Assembly (NCBI GenBank): GCA_938039145.1
Contig: CALHVG010000008.1
Coordinates: forward strand, 1-64,000
DNA length: 64,000 bases
Direction: 5' to 3'
Source of the DNA: an uncultured Treponema sp.
GTDB lineage: Bacteria; Spirochaetota; Spirochaetia; Treponematales; Treponemataceae
Each line of letters starts with the position of its first letter. Positions within the stretch are counted from its first letter, which is position 1. Under the pieces are notes generated by a model. That model had not been told where the DNA came from. It ran no database searches and worked only from the letters and a program-made list of their open reading frames with translations. Made by a program: the position numbers and the translations under genes. Below are positions 26,271-35,934 of the stretch, in pieces.

Positions 26271-28346
26271 TTATACTTCTCCTTCCTTGAATGACTTAGT
26301 TCTTGTGAAGTTATACAAGGCAAACGGTACCAGTACAACGAATACCAAAAGCGAAAGAACAGAAGCAAGATGATATCTTGAAGGTGTGTTCATGGTGAGT
26401 TTGTATATCCAAGAAATCAAAAGGTCCGTCGCTCCACAACTTGTGGTAGTCGTAAGCCCCGGCTGAGGCATGTTCGGTCCGCCACCTGTCAAGAAGAAGA
26501 CAGAACCGAAGTTGTTGATATTTCCAGCAAACTGCATGATGAGTGTTGGTTTCAGCTGGAACATTACCAACGGATAGGTGATGCTCCTGAACTGCTGCCA
26601 TTTTGTAGCACCGTCGATTACAGCAGCCTCGTACAGAGAGTTCGAGATTGCAGTCATTGAAGATGTTGTAAGAATCATCGAGTAAGGGAATCCGATCCAA
26701 ATGTTTACGAATATCAACGAGAATTTTGCAACATTAGGACTTGAAAGCCATGGGATAGGCTGTTCGATAAGTCCAATCATCTGCAGTGTCCTGTTGATAG
26801 GTCCGATTGTACCGTTCAAAAGGTTTGCCCAAACGAACAGCGAAAGCATTGTCGGAATAGCATACGGAAGAATGTATACGGTTCTGAAAAAGCCCGGAAT
26901 CACGATTCTCTTGTCCTGCAGCACGAATGCATAGAAAAATCCTACAAAGAAACATGAGAATGTCGCGAAGATAGCCCATATTATGGTCCATACCGCAGTA
27001 AATCCGAATGACTTTGCCCATTCACCACCACCAATCTTTGTGGAGAACATGGTGATGAAGTTCTGGATTCCAACCCAATCCACCAAATTGTTAGGCGGAA
27101 TGTGGTCCGGAGAAGAATAGTTCGTGAACGCAACCAAAGCCGAGAACAAAAGCGGAATAAGCGAGAAGATTGCGATCATCACTACGCTTGGCGCAATGCT
27201 TATTGAAGCGAAAGCGTTCTGCGAAATATCGTTTCGTGCTTCCTGCAGCGTAGGGAATTTTCCGTTCTTGATTATCTTTTTTACAGCGTTCTTGGCTGTG
27301 CTGATGTTGATCATGTACAGAAGAACAAAGAACGCTATCATGATAAGGGCAAAGATACCGTTTATCATCATAAACACGGAGTGATCCATGTATTTAGCGA
27401 CAGTAGTTGGCTGCTTTGAACCGAGCGTTACAAGTCCTATCAGAGAACTTACAATCGGACCTCTGAACCAAGCCCTGTGAACCATCGTTCTTTTTCCCTT
27501 TGCGTGGGCTCTTTTACAAAGGTCGCAACCGTTGTAATTCACGTCAAATTCATTTACGACTTCGGCAACGGCGGCTTTTATCTCCTCTTTTGAAGAGCCT
27601 TTCATGCTTGCCTTTACGTTCTTGACTTCCTCGGCATACTTTCTGTCGGCAATCTTTGCCATAATCTTGGCAAGTTTTGTGTCATACTTGTTATGGAGAG
27701 TTTCATAGGCTTCGATTATTTCATCGATTTCAGTGTCATACACAAACGTTTCGATAGTATCAATCTGATCGTATATGTCATCATAGGTAATATTGGCTAA
27801 ATTTTCTTCAGCCAAATCTTTTACCTCATTAAGCCCGTTTACAGCTTCTTCAGCTTCTGCCAATTCCGAATTTGCTTCGTCAAGGACGCTTTCGGCAATT
27901 GCAATATTGTTGGCATTTCCTTTTGCATTAACCTTGTCAAACTTAGCCTGAGCTTTTTTCTGAGCATTCTCGGCTTTTTTAAGTTTTCCGCTGGCTTCGT
28001 TGTAACTGCTTTTTATATTTTTCAATGCAGTTTTTTCAACAAATGATTTCATAGCCGAGGTTCTTGCAGCTACCAACTGATCTACATTTTTATAATCGTT
28101 ATTCTGCAGATATTCAATCATTTCGACTGTATCCGGCAGCCCCTGCATTTCATCGTCAACGCTTTTGTTTGCAGGAATAATCTTTTTTGTACCGAAAACA
28201 ACGCAGCAGATCATTATGATCTCAACAAGCGCAAAAAGCGAGCCGCGAATATACTGTTTCAGATACAAAATCTGTCCTAAGCCCATAAAACATTTTGAGG
28301 CTAATGGTGCTTTTTTCAGTTTTTCTGGGTCTATGGTATTATTCAT
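26271..28346 (-). CDS. malF: Maltose-type ABC permease MalF with a large coiled-coil insert
   Basis: 691 residues from MNNTIDPEKL, chosen for AAGGAG just upstream. Helix 1 is at about 35-52. Then a ~260-residue extracytoplasmic region includes a predicted coiled coil (about 100-185, Ala/Glu/Lys-rich) and a CXXC (C274, C277; NGCDLCKRAH) before helix 2 at about 318-345. The rest is canonical, with coupling motif EAAVIDGATKWQQFRSITYP. In enteric MalF the large periplasmic loop lies elsewhere (between helices 3 and 4). Forms the channel with MalG; no MalK-type ATPase gene is in this operon. Confidence 0.9.
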   Translation of the reverse strand: MNNTIDPEKLKKAPLASKCFMGLGQILYLKQYIRGSLFALVEIIMICCVVFGTKKIIPANKSVDDEMQGLPDTVEMIEYLQNNDYKNVDQLVAARTSAMKSFVEKTALKNIKSSYNEASGKLKKAENAQKKAQAKFDKVNAKGNANNIAIAESVLDEANSELAEAEEAVNGLNEVKDLAEENLANITYDDIYDQIDTIETFVYDTEIDEIIEAYETLHNKYDTKLAKIMAKIADRKYAEEVKNVKASMKGSSKEEIKAAVAEVVNEFDVNYNGCDLCKRAHAKGKRTMVHRAWFRGPIVSSLIGLVTLGSKQPTTVAKYMDHSVFMMINGIFALIMIAFFVLLYMINISTAKNAVKKIIKNGKFPTLQEARNDISQNAFASISIAPSVVMIAIFSLIPLLFSALVAFTNYSSPDHIPPNNLVDWVGIQNFITMFSTKIGGGEWAKSFGFTAVWTIIWAIFATFSCFFVGFFYAFVLQDKRIVIPGFFRTVYILPYAIPTMLSLFVWANLLNGTIGPINRTLQMIGLIEQPIPWLSSPNVAKFSLIFVNIWIGFPYSMILTTSSMTAISNSLYEAAVIDGATKWQQFRSITYPLVMFQLKPTLIMQFAGNINNFGSVFFLTGGGPNMPQPGLTTTTSCGATDLLISWIYKLTMNTPSRYHLASVLSLLVFVVLVPFALYNFTRTKSFKEGEV

Positions 28347-28370
28347 TCCATTCTCCTTTGCAGAAAATAT

Positions 28371-28408
28371 ACAGAATGCGCGCCAAGCGAATAGGGCACA
28401 CATTCTGT
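28371..28408 (-). promoter_or_regulatory. Inverted repeat between malE and malF
   Basis: ACAGAATG and CATTCTGT (8 bp, perfect) with a 22-base loop in the 84-base gap. Position matches the mRNA-stabilising hairpins that often keep the binding-protein message more abundant than the permease message. Confidence 0.45.
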
Positions 28409-28430
28409 AACCGGCAACTAAAAATTATGC

Positions 28431-29612
28431 TTATTTAGCAGCTTCCATTGCGGCAGCGGCGGCATCAAGAGTCGTTTTTACAGGATCTCCGTCCCAAATT
28501 CCTGAGTATGCGGAACCCATTGCAGACCAATATGTTCCAAGCTGAGGAATCGTAGGCATAGCCACGGCATACTTAAGCTGTTCCTTAACTCCGTTTGAAA
28601 GGGAATCGTTTGTAGTGATGTCCTTTCTTGGCGGAATCTGGTCAGTCATTTCATACCTTTTCTGAAGCATTTCTTTTGAGGTCATGAATTTTGCAAAAGC
28701 CTTTGCCTGATCCGGGAATTCGGAATATGAAGATACGAATGCAAGTCTTACTCCTGAGAATGAGTTTGCAGCTTCTTTTCCTGTTCCGGGGAACGCAGGA
28801 ATTGTAGAAATACCGATATCGATTCCGGCAGCCTTGAAGTCGTTTGTCTTCCAAGGACCGGTGATAATCATAGCAGCTTTTCCTTCGGTGAATTCGGCGT
28901 TACAGAAGTCGCCTGATGCATCAGCTGCAGGAATGTCAAGAATCTGCTTCCTGAGTCCCTGGAAATATGTAAGACCTTTGATTGCGTTTGCACTGTTCAG
29001 GTTGTGCTGTTTTCTGTCATCGTGGTTAGGTCCGAACAAAGGAGCTCCGAAAGATTCCATGAACATATATCCATAGTATCCGTCGGTAACCGGCCATACA
29101 AGCGCATACTTATTTTCAGCCTTGCTGTTGAAATTCTTTGCAAAAGCAATAACTTCGTCCCAGTTCTTCGGAGCGTTCTTGATGAGCGCCTTATTGTAGA
29201 ACAACGCATAAGTTTCGGCACCAAGCGGATAACCGTACACAATGCCGTTATAAGACGCACCTGCTTTTGCCATAGGAATGAAGTCAGCCATATATGCGGC
29301 TGCATCATCTACAGGAAGAACGTGTCCACCGGTAACCAATGCACCTATGTGATCATGCGGAGTAACAAAAATATCAGCTCCTACTCCGGCAGGTCCGTCA
29401 AGTTCTATCTTTGCGCGAGCGTCTGTAGACTCTACGGGCTCAAAGTAGAATTTCGTCTTCTTGTCGATTTTCTTGTAGGCATTGATTGCATACTGAACGA
29501 ATTTTTTTTCAGGTCCAGCAGATTCCCAAATCATCAACTGCGCCTGACCGGCGGCAAACAGTGATGATGTTGCCATAGCAAAAGCCATTGCGGCACAAAC
29601 GATTCTTTTCAT
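28431..29612 (-). CDS. malE: Maltose/maltodextrin-binding protein, MalE-like
   Basis: 393 residues from MKRIVCAAMAFAM, chosen because GGAGG lies six bases upstream. Signal peptide with cleavage about SLFAAGQ; no lipobox cysteine, so likely a soluble periplasmic protein. SBP family 1 traits: LMIWESAGPEKKFV, ADIFVTPHDHIGAL, AETYALFYNKALIKNAPKNWDE, and GKAAMIITGPW. Binds malto-oligosaccharides for MalFG. Sits 28 bases after pulA, so starch debranching and uptake are co-transcribed. Confidence 0.9.
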   Translation of the reverse strand: MKRIVCAAMAFAMATSSLFAAGQAQLMIWESAGPEKKFVQYAINAYKKIDKKTKFYFEPVESTDARAKIELDGPAGVGADIFVTPHDHIGALVTGGHVLPVDDAAAYMADFIPMAKAGASYNGIVYGYPLGAETYALFYNKALIKNAPKNWDEVIAFAKNFNSKAENKYALVWPVTDGYYGYMFMESFGAPLFGPNHDDRKQHNLNSANAIKGLTYFQGLRKQILDIPAADASGDFCNAEFTEGKAAMIITGPWKTNDFKAAGIDIGISTIPAFPGTGKEAANSFSGVRLAFVSSYSEFPDQAKAFAKFMTSKEMLQKRYEMTDQIPPRKDITTNDSLSNGVKEQLKYAVAMPTIPQLGTYWSAMGSAYSGIWDGDPVKTTLDAAAAAMEAAK

Positions 29613-29639
29613 TTTATCCTCCATAATAAAAAGACTCTT

Positions 29640-32372
29640 TTATAAACGAATGACCGTAGCGGTAAGAGGGTCAAGGGTTACTGATTTTCCAGAGATTTTC
29701 ACACCCTTAGGTTCAGTAATTCCACCATTATCGGCGGTCTCGTTATCTATTAATATTACACCATTATCCAGAAAAACGCCAACATTTATTTCCGCACTTT
29801 TCATTCCCGCATTCACAAGGACAAACCATCTGTTCTTTCCTTCTTTTGCGACGTAGCCGAACAGAAGCCCTGCGGAATCCTCAAGGTTCAGACTCTTGAA
29901 ATTCTTTCGGATTTTTTTTGCGTCCCCTACCCTGAACACGCTGTTAGCCTTTCGGATTTCGATAAGACCTGCCGTGTATTTCCTTAGACTTTCGTAGTCC
30001 TCGTCCAAAGTCCACACGAACTGGTTTATGTTGTCGGAAGAGTCATAACTGTTCCTTACAAAATTTCCGATTGTCTCGTTTTTAACTCCACGAATATTGG
30101 GCTTTGTTCTTCCGCATTCCTGACCGGAATGAAGGAACGCAAGTCCCTGGGAAGTCAGCACCATGAAATTTCCGAGTTTAAGCCGATTTATTATCTCAGC
30201 CCTGTCTTTTTTTTCGTCAAGGCGAAGATTATGAACAACCGTATCGTGGAGAGTAAGCCCGTCGTGGCATACGATATAGTTCAGATTATCGCCTGGGTCG
30301 TCCGCATGATAGTTACTGAGCGGGTCTCCTGTAACATTGCAGAAAAGACGCATTCCGTCCGTGGATTTTTTTGTTATAAAACCTCGTCCCGTCTCGTTAA
30401 AACCGCCAGCTTTTATAAGATCCCGAAACTCGTCGTTGAACACGGAAATATTGTTCGTCTTTGACATATAATTCTGGTCAAGCCCTACAGTTCCTTTCTC
30501 ACCGTTGTACATCTTCCAGCCTTCACCTTCAAAAAGAACGTAAGGATTCAATTTTGAGCAAGCAGAATATGAATCGGTAACGGAAGAAGATTCCATAAGT
30601 CCCATCAAGTCGAACCGGAATCCGTCCACCATGAAGTTTTTCACCCAGTGCGAAGTTGAATCCACGACAATGCGTTTCATCATTTTCCGTTCGGTCGCGG
30701 TGTCGTTTCCGCAGCCCGACGCGGACTTGAAGCCGCCCTTTGCGTCCATTCTGAAATAGTAGCCCGGAACAATGTCGTCAAGGAACTGTGTTCCAGCCAT
30801 ATGGTTGTACACCACGTCCAAAAGAACGCCGATGCCTGCCTTATGACATTCGTCTATAAGATTTCGCAGTTCTCTTATGCGGCAGTACGGATCGTTCGCA
30901 TCGCTTGAAAACCATCCTTCAGGCGTAAAATAATTGTGAGGGTCGTAGCCCCAGTTGTAATTGTTTCCGCCGACCGTTCCCGAATCCTCGTACGCCTTGT
31001 TGTTTTCATCGTTGAAGTAGAAATTCACCACAGGCATGAGCTGCACATGGGTAATTCCAAGACTTTTTAAGTACGGAATTTTTTCGATGAAAGCATTGTA
31101 CGTTCCGGGCGTAGAGAAAACTTTAGAATCGGGAGAGATTGTAAAATCCCTTACCGACACTTCGTATATAACCGCATCCTCACGCTTTGAAAGAGGAACA
31201 TAGGATTGGGTCATTTTTCCAGCCTTGTCGCTTGCAAGGTTCACTACGGCTGCTCGGCCGACTGCACCCTTACCATCGTGATTTGCCATGGAAAGAGCGT
31301 AAGGATCAAGAACGGTAACCGTTCCCTTGGAATTCTTCAATGTGTAGTCGTAGAAAAGCCCGTCTATATCAGAGCCATCGTACACATAAGTCCAAGTTCC
31401 AGTTTCCGAAGATTTTTTCATGTCGAATACGTGAAGGGGTGTTTTATCCTTAGCCTTTTCGTATATGTTCAGTTTTGCGTCCGACGAAGTAGGAGCCCAA
31501 AGATTGAAAGCCGCCTTGGTTCCGTCAAAATCGCAGCCCAAAACGACTTTTGAATCCGGCACGGATTTTTCAGCCATTTTTACGGCAAGTTCGCTTGAAT
31601 TAATGTTTGCGTCTCCCATGAAAGCGGCGTTTGAAAGAATCAGGGAGTCGCCTATGTCCGCATTCTCGGAAAGCTCTATGACAACCTTGTTCGCCATGTT
31701 CACAGAAAAATCCGAAGGATTTTCTTCATTATATACTTTGGAAATCTTGTATTCTTTTCCTTCCGATGTGCGAACTGAAAAACCCGAAGAGCCGCCGTCT
31801 GTGTCAAGACCGTAACGCCCCGAAAGTTTTACACGGACTTCGTTAGTTTTTGAAAGAACCGCAGTTTTCACGGACGGTCTGTAATCCGCCGCCGCATACG
31901 TAGAAGAATCCCCGGAAAAAATCGCGACTTTCTTTGACAGCATGGCGTTCCACATACGGTCGTCCCGTCCGTCTTTTATCCAGTCGTCTTTCTGTCGGAC
32001 TATCATACCCACAGAACCTTCGGAAGATACGGGTTTTGCGCCGCCTGTTGTAGAGCCGTCAAGTTTTAGGCGCATATAGCCTATGCCGTCCTGAACCTTC
32101 CATTCCTGCGTGTAAGGCCATGCGGCAGCACCGTCTCCGCCGGGATTTGCCCATATCCACAAAGCCCACGGAGCGTAGTTTTTGTCCTTTCTGACATAAT
32201 AGACAACAAATTCATCACCCTTGGGATTTAATTTTGCGTCAAGTGCAAGAACTTCCTGCATCTGAGCCGGAGCGGCGTTCTCGAACGAACCGGGTTTTCC
32301 CGAATTTTGAGAAAACACCGCCGAAGAAAGAATCGCAAAAAAAGCGACGAAAAAAATTGTTTTTGTCTTCAT
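29640..32372 (-). CDS. pulA: Secreted type I pullulanase (GH13)
   Basis: 910 residues from MKTKTIFFVAFFAIL; the reading frame extends 46 codons further but this ATG has GGAG and a signal peptide (cleavage near VFSQ). N-terminal CBM41-like domain (WALWIWANPGGDG..W), a CBM48-like module (DGTKAAFNLWAPTSSDAKL), then the GH13 barrel with the pullulanase motif YNWGYDPHNY and catalytic regions DVVYNH, GFRFDLMG, LFEGEGW and VCHDGLT. Hydrolyses alpha-1,6 branches of pullulan and starch. First gene of pulA-malEFG. Confidence 0.94.
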   Translation of the reverse strand: MKTKTIFFVAFFAILSSAVFSQNSGKPGSFENAAPAQMQEVLALDAKLNPKGDEFVVYYVRKDKNYAPWALWIWANPGGDGAAAWPYTQEWKVQDGIGYMRLKLDGSTTGGAKPVSSEGSVGMIVRQKDDWIKDGRDDRMWNAMLSKKVAIFSGDSSTYAAADYRPSVKTAVLSKTNEVRVKLSGRYGLDTDGGSSGFSVRTSEGKEYKISKVYNEENPSDFSVNMANKVVIELSENADIGDSLILSNAAFMGDANINSSELAVKMAEKSVPDSKVVLGCDFDGTKAAFNLWAPTSSDAKLNIYEKAKDKTPLHVFDMKKSSETGTWTYVYDGSDIDGLFYDYTLKNSKGTVTVLDPYALSMANHDGKGAVGRAAVVNLASDKAGKMTQSYVPLSKREDAVIYEVSVRDFTISPDSKVFSTPGTYNAFIEKIPYLKSLGITHVQLMPVVNFYFNDENNKAYEDSGTVGGNNYNWGYDPHNYFTPEGWFSSDANDPYCRIRELRNLIDECHKAGIGVLLDVVYNHMAGTQFLDDIVPGYYFRMDAKGGFKSASGCGNDTATERKMMKRIVVDSTSHWVKNFMVDGFRFDLMGLMESSSVTDSYSACSKLNPYVLFEGEGWKMYNGEKGTVGLDQNYMSKTNNISVFNDEFRDLIKAGGFNETGRGFITKKSTDGMRLFCNVTGDPLSNYHADDPGDNLNYIVCHDGLTLHDTVVHNLRLDEKKDRAEIINRLKLGNFMVLTSQGLAFLHSGQECGRTKPNIRGVKNETIGNFVRNSYDSSDNINQFVWTLDEDYESLRKYTAGLIEIRKANSVFRVGDAKKIRKNFKSLNLEDSAGLLFGYVAKEGKNRWFVLVNAGMKSAEINVGVFLDNGVILIDNETADNGGITEPKGVKISGKSVTLDPLTATVIRL

Positions 32373-32520
32373 AAAAATGAACTCCAAATGATTTAGTACC
32401 GTAATAGAATAACACAGTTTTTTACTTTGGCAAGAAAATTGACAAAATGAATCAAAAAAAATCCGGCAAAAAATCGAATATTTCCAAAACCGAAGAAAAA
32501 TTAAAAGCACGAGCGGATTT

Positions 32521-33510
32521 TTAAAGATTCAGCATCCTGTCTTCCGGGACTTTCAAAAAATATTCATTCAGCACAAGTTTTGTTTCGTCCACGGAGGATG
32601 CGTTCATAATCCGTGTCTTTAAATAATGGGCGAACGAAAAATTGTCGGCATAATAGGAAAAGAATCTTTTTATGCGAGTCTTCCAGAATTCCGGCGGCTG
32701 ATATTTTTGTATGCCTTCTATATAAGAAAAAGCTAGTTCGTCAAGAAAGATAGGCTTGGACAAAGCGATTTTTTTCAGCTCCGCAAAAATCCACGGTTTT
32801 TGGACTGAAGCACGCCCAATCATAACGGCGGAACAGGACGGACAAGCGGAAACGACATCCAAAAACGTTTTTTGGGAGGAAACATCTCCGTTCACGACAA
32901 CCTCCACTCCTTCGTTTTTGTAGCGGAACGCAAGTTCTTCTGCATATTCATAGCGAGGACGGGTTCTGTATTTTTCCTTTTGCGTCCTTGGATGAAGCGT
33001 TATGCGTTCGACACCGTTTTTCACAAGCATATCGGTGAACAAAAAAAATCCACTTTCGGTAAAATCATCCGAGCCGAGCCGGCATTTTACAGAAAGACGT
33101 TTTCGCTTTACTCCGACTTCGGCTTCGCAATTTTCCAAAGCGGAACGGACTTCACGGACAAGACATTCGGTTTCGGAAATGTCTTTAAGCATCCATGCGA
33201 TTCCAGCGCCGCTTTTCACTATTTCCGGAGCAGAACAGCCCATGTTTATGTCTATTCCAAGTCCGGGAAGAAACGAAAGCTCACAGGCGGCTTTTGCCAT
33301 CGAAGGAACGTCGCGACCCGTAATTTGCCAGACCATTTTTTCGGGAGCGGGAAAAGGATTTATATAGAACTTTTCGAACGGCCCTTTGTTCAGAAGGGAC
33401 GCCGCATTTATCATCTCGTTGTAGTATTCGTCGCATCCGCCGAACTTTTCCACAAGGATTCTGAACGCAGGATGACTTATAGTCGCCATTGGGGCGGATA
33501 TGAGTTTCAT
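32521..33510 (-). CDS. dus: tRNA-dihydrouridine synthase
   Basis: 329-residue FMN enzyme reducing uridine to dihydrouridine in tRNA. Family features: N-terminal APMATISHPAFR, the active-site segment INMGCSAPEIVKSGAG with the catalytic Cys, VKCRLGSDD, LHPRTQKEKY, VNGDVSS and MIGRASVQKPWIF. The start codon is the ATG just before MKLISAPMA. Monocistronic, divergent from the DUF975 gene. Which uridines it modifies cannot be told from sequence. Confidence 0.92.
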   Translation of the reverse strand: MKLISAPMATISHPAFRILVEKFGGCDEYYNEMINAASLLNKGPFEKFYINPFPAPEKMVWQITGRDVPSMAKAACELSFLPGLGIDINMGCSAPEIVKSGAGIAWMLKDISETECLVREVRSALENCEAEVGVKRKRLSVKCRLGSDDFTESGFFLFTDMLVKNGVERITLHPRTQKEKYRTRPRYEYAEELAFRYKNEGVEVVVNGDVSSQKTFLDVVSACPSCSAVMIGRASVQKPWIFAELKKIALSKPIFLDELAFSYIEGIQKYQPPEFWKTRIKRFFSYYADNFSFAHYLKTRIMNASSVDETKLVLNEYFLKVPEDRMLNL

Positions 33511-33546
33511 GCCGCTATTTTACTTCCGCAACGGCATGATTGTAAA

Positions 33547-33575
33547 TTGACACACACTGTTTTAGGGAGTATTTT
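33547..33575 (+). promoter_or_regulatory. Probable promoter of the DUF975 gene
   Basis: TTGACA, 17 bp, TATTTT; the ATG follows six bases after the -10 box. A GGGAG in the spacer (33565-33569) could instead be a ribosome-binding site if transcription begins further upstream. Confidence 0.4.
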
Positions 33576-33581
33576 AGTATC

Positions 33582-34319
33582 ATGTTTGACAGAAAAAAAT
33601 ACAAAAGATTTGCAAGAATGCAACTAAAATCAAGATGGCTTACGCCTGTTCTTATGACGCTCATCGCATTTGTAATTATTTTTGCGATGAATATTCCTGC
33701 TTTCATCAACAGTCTCAAGGATTCGTTTAAAACCATGGATATCATCATAGACAGCGGTCCGGAGATTGCAAACCGCCTTCTTTTCTCAATGCCCCAATCC
33801 CCTTATTGGAAAGCGGTGTACAACCTTGCATCTTGGGCTGGAATGTTGGTGCAGTTCGTACTTGAGTTTTCCATGATCAGCGTGTACGTAAAGATGAGCC
33901 ATGGTCCGGAACCTGTCAGTATAGAAAACTTCATCGAAGGACTTTCGCTTTGGGCAAAGGGAATCCTTTGCGGCATGTGGAAAGCACTATGGATATTCCT
34001 GTGGTCGCTTCTTTTCATCATCCCCGGACTCGTGAAATCCTACGCATATTCGCAGACAGAATACCTTCTGAACGAATACCCTGAGCTTTCGGTAACAAAA
34101 GCCATGAGAATCAGCATACTGATAACAAGAGGCTACAAGGGAGACCTTTTCATTCAGGACCTTTCATTCATAGGATGGCAAATACTTGCGACGCTGTCCC
34201 TAGGAATAGGCTATCTTTGGCTTGTACCGTATATGTACATGACAAGGGTGAATGCGTTCCACGGACTTTTGCGTGATGCGGTAGCCGCAGGCATAATCAC
34301 AAAAGAAGACCTGAAGTAA
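33582..34319 (+). CDS. DUF975-family membrane protein
   Basis: 245 residues with five to six membrane segments. DUF975 traits: basic N-terminus with ARMQLKSRW, then WSLLFIIPGLVKSYAYSQTEYLLNEYPELS, MRISILITRGYKGDLFIQDLSFIGWQIL, and YMYMTRVNAFHGLL. Function of the family is unknown; it is integral to the cytoplasmic membrane. Followed after 20 bases by sppA, which suggests membrane-protein housekeeping, but that is only context. Confidence 0.8.
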   Translation: MFDRKKYKRFARMQLKSRWLTPVLMTLIAFVIIFAMNIPAFINSLKDSFKTMDIIIDSGPEIANRLLFSMPQSPYWKAVYNLASWAGMLVQFVLEFSMISVYVKMSHGPEPVSIENFIEGLSLWAKGILCGMWKALWIFLWSLLFIIPGLVKSYAYSQTEYLLNEYPELSVTKAMRISILITRGYKGDLFIQDLSFIGWQILATLSLGIGYLWLVPYMYMTRVNAFHGLLRDAVAAGIITKEDLK

Positions 34320-34339
34320 GTTTTTTATAGGTGAACGGA

Positions 34340-35311
34340 ATGAAAAACAACAAAAAAAACGGAATCATCGTGCTTGTAATAATAATGGTTGTCGTGGCCC
34401 TTACAATCGTATCAAGTTTTCTTGGTCAGGGAAAAGATTCCGAACAAAAGAACCGCAGGAATCCTGATTTCAGGTACATAATGGAAAAAAAGCCAAAGGA
34501 CAACTACATAGCCGCGCTTTACATAAACGGCGTTATAGAAGCCGCAAACATGGAATACAACCAGGAATGGCTTTTGGACACCATAAAAACGCTGAAAAAC
34601 GACGGCAACAACATGGCGCTCGCAATATTCATCGACAGCCCCGGAGGCTCAGTGTACGAGGCGGACGAGGCTTACCTTGCCCTTCAAGACTACAAGACAT
34701 CCGGGAAAAAAATATACGTCTACCAAGGAAGCCTTGCGGCCTCCGGCGGATACTACATTTCATGCGCGGCGGACAAAATCTATGCAAACAGGAACACGCT
34801 CACAGGCTCAATCGGAGTAATCATGGGAAGTTCTTACGACATAACGGGTCTCCTTGAAAAACTCGGAATCAAGTCGGAGACCATCCATGCCGGAAAGAAC
34901 AAGACAATGTTCAGCCCGAACGAACCGGTTACCGACGAACAACGAAAAATCATGCAGTCCATAGCGGACGAATGCCACGAGCAGTTCATGGGAATAGTCG
35001 CAATGAGCAGGAACATTCCAATGGTGGAACTGAGAAAAATCGCCGACGGAAGGATTTACACAGCAAACCAGGCGTTGAAGAACGGACTTATAGACGCTAT
35101 CGACTCGTGGGACGGAATGATTAAAGAGATGAGCGAATCCTGCTTTGACGGAATGACTTTTCCGGTTGTGGACTACAGATACGAACGGAAACGCTCGCTC
35201 AGGGACTTCATGTTTGAGACTTTATTCAAGCATGGCGAGCTAAAATCCATGAGCAATGTCTTTTCGGAGATATCGCTTCGCTATCCCGCATACCTATACC
35301 AAAGACCCTAG
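34340..35311 (+). CDS. sppA: Signal peptide peptidase SppA (protease IV family)
   Basis: 323 residues from the ATG at 34340 (a GTG three codons earlier is possible). N-terminal membrane anchor (about 8-28). S49 family features: FIDSPGGSVYEADEAY, catalytic Ser in GSLAASGGYYISCAAD, TLTGSIGVI, and Lys in AGKNKTMFSP. Short single-domain form, as in Gram-positive and archaeal SppA, so probably a homo-oligomer. Degrades cleaved signal peptides in the membrane. Ends 18 bp inside the convergent recX gene. Confidence 0.92.
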   Translation: MKNNKKNGIIVLVIIMVVVALTIVSSFLGQGKDSEQKNRRNPDFRYIMEKKPKDNYIAALYINGVIEAANMEYNQEWLLDTIKTLKNDGNNMALAIFIDSPGGSVYEADEAYLALQDYKTSGKKIYVYQGSLAASGGYYISCAADKIYANRNTLTGSIGVIMGSSYDITGLLEKLGIKSETIHAGKNKTMFSPNEPVTDEQRKIMQSIADECHEQFMGIVAMSRNIPMVELRKIADGRIYTANQALKNGLIDAIDSWDGMIKEMSESCFDGMTFPVVDYRYERKRSLRDFMFETLFKHGELKSMSNVFSEISLRYPAYLYQRP

Positions 35312-35920
35312 ATTTTCTCCGATAATCCGCCTTGCAAGCGAGAGGGAAAAACCTTTCTGCATCATCGAGCGGATTATCTTTTCCTCGCTTGGATTTTTTG
35401 TGGTTCTAAGGAGTTTTCCAAGGCAGAGCCTACACATCTCTTCCTCGGAATTTTCCGAAAAGAACAGCTCCAACGCTTTTTCCGCATCCTCTTTTTTTAT
35501 TCCACGGGACAAAAGCTCAAGGGACAACCTTGAGCGTCCCTCAAAATGATTCATCTTTCGCAGATTAAGCCAAGCCACGGAAAACCTATAGTCGGAAAGA
35601 AGCCCCTCGCATTCAAGATAATCCAATGCCATTTCTATGTGTTTCTTCTGATGTTTTTTCTTGAGCAATTTAGCATAAAGCCCAAAACGGCATTGCTCGC
35701 TCCTTGAAAGATATTCTGTTGCCTTGACTTCGGCGGAGTACGCAAGAGCCGCCGAAATTATGTCGTCCTCTTTTTCAGAAGCAAATTCCGCCCCCGGAAC
35801 AATCGCATCCGCATCAACAAGCGAAAGATACCTTATTCTCAAAAAAAAAGCAGACTCCATATCGGAGGTTATTTTTATTACCTCCGCTGAAATCTGCTCT
35901 ACGTTCTTTATTAAGACCAT
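35294..35920 (-). CDS. recX: RecA regulatory protein RecX
   Basis: 208 residues, all-helical, with three-helix RecX repeats: LSRSEQCRFGLYAKLLKKKHQKKHIEMALDYL-type repeat 1, DYRFSVAWLNLRK..EGRSRLSLELLSRGI (repeat 2), and IIRSMMQKGFSLSLARRIIGE (repeat 3). Modulates RecA filaments. Lies directly after rpsI on the same strand (14-base gap), not next to recA. The 3' end overlaps the convergent sppA by 18 bp. Confidence 0.85.
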   Translation of the reverse strand: MVLIKNVEQISAEVIKITSDMESAFFLRIRYLSLVDADAIVPGAEFASEKEDDIISAALAYSAEVKATEYLSRSEQCRFGLYAKLLKKKHQKKHIEMALDYLECEGLLSDYRFSVAWLNLRKMNHFEGRSRLSLELLSRGIKKEDAEKALELFFSENSEEEMCRLCLGKLLRTTKNPSEEKIIRSMMQKGFSLSLARRIIGENLGSLV

Positions 35921-35934
35921 TTCCGGTCCGAAAA

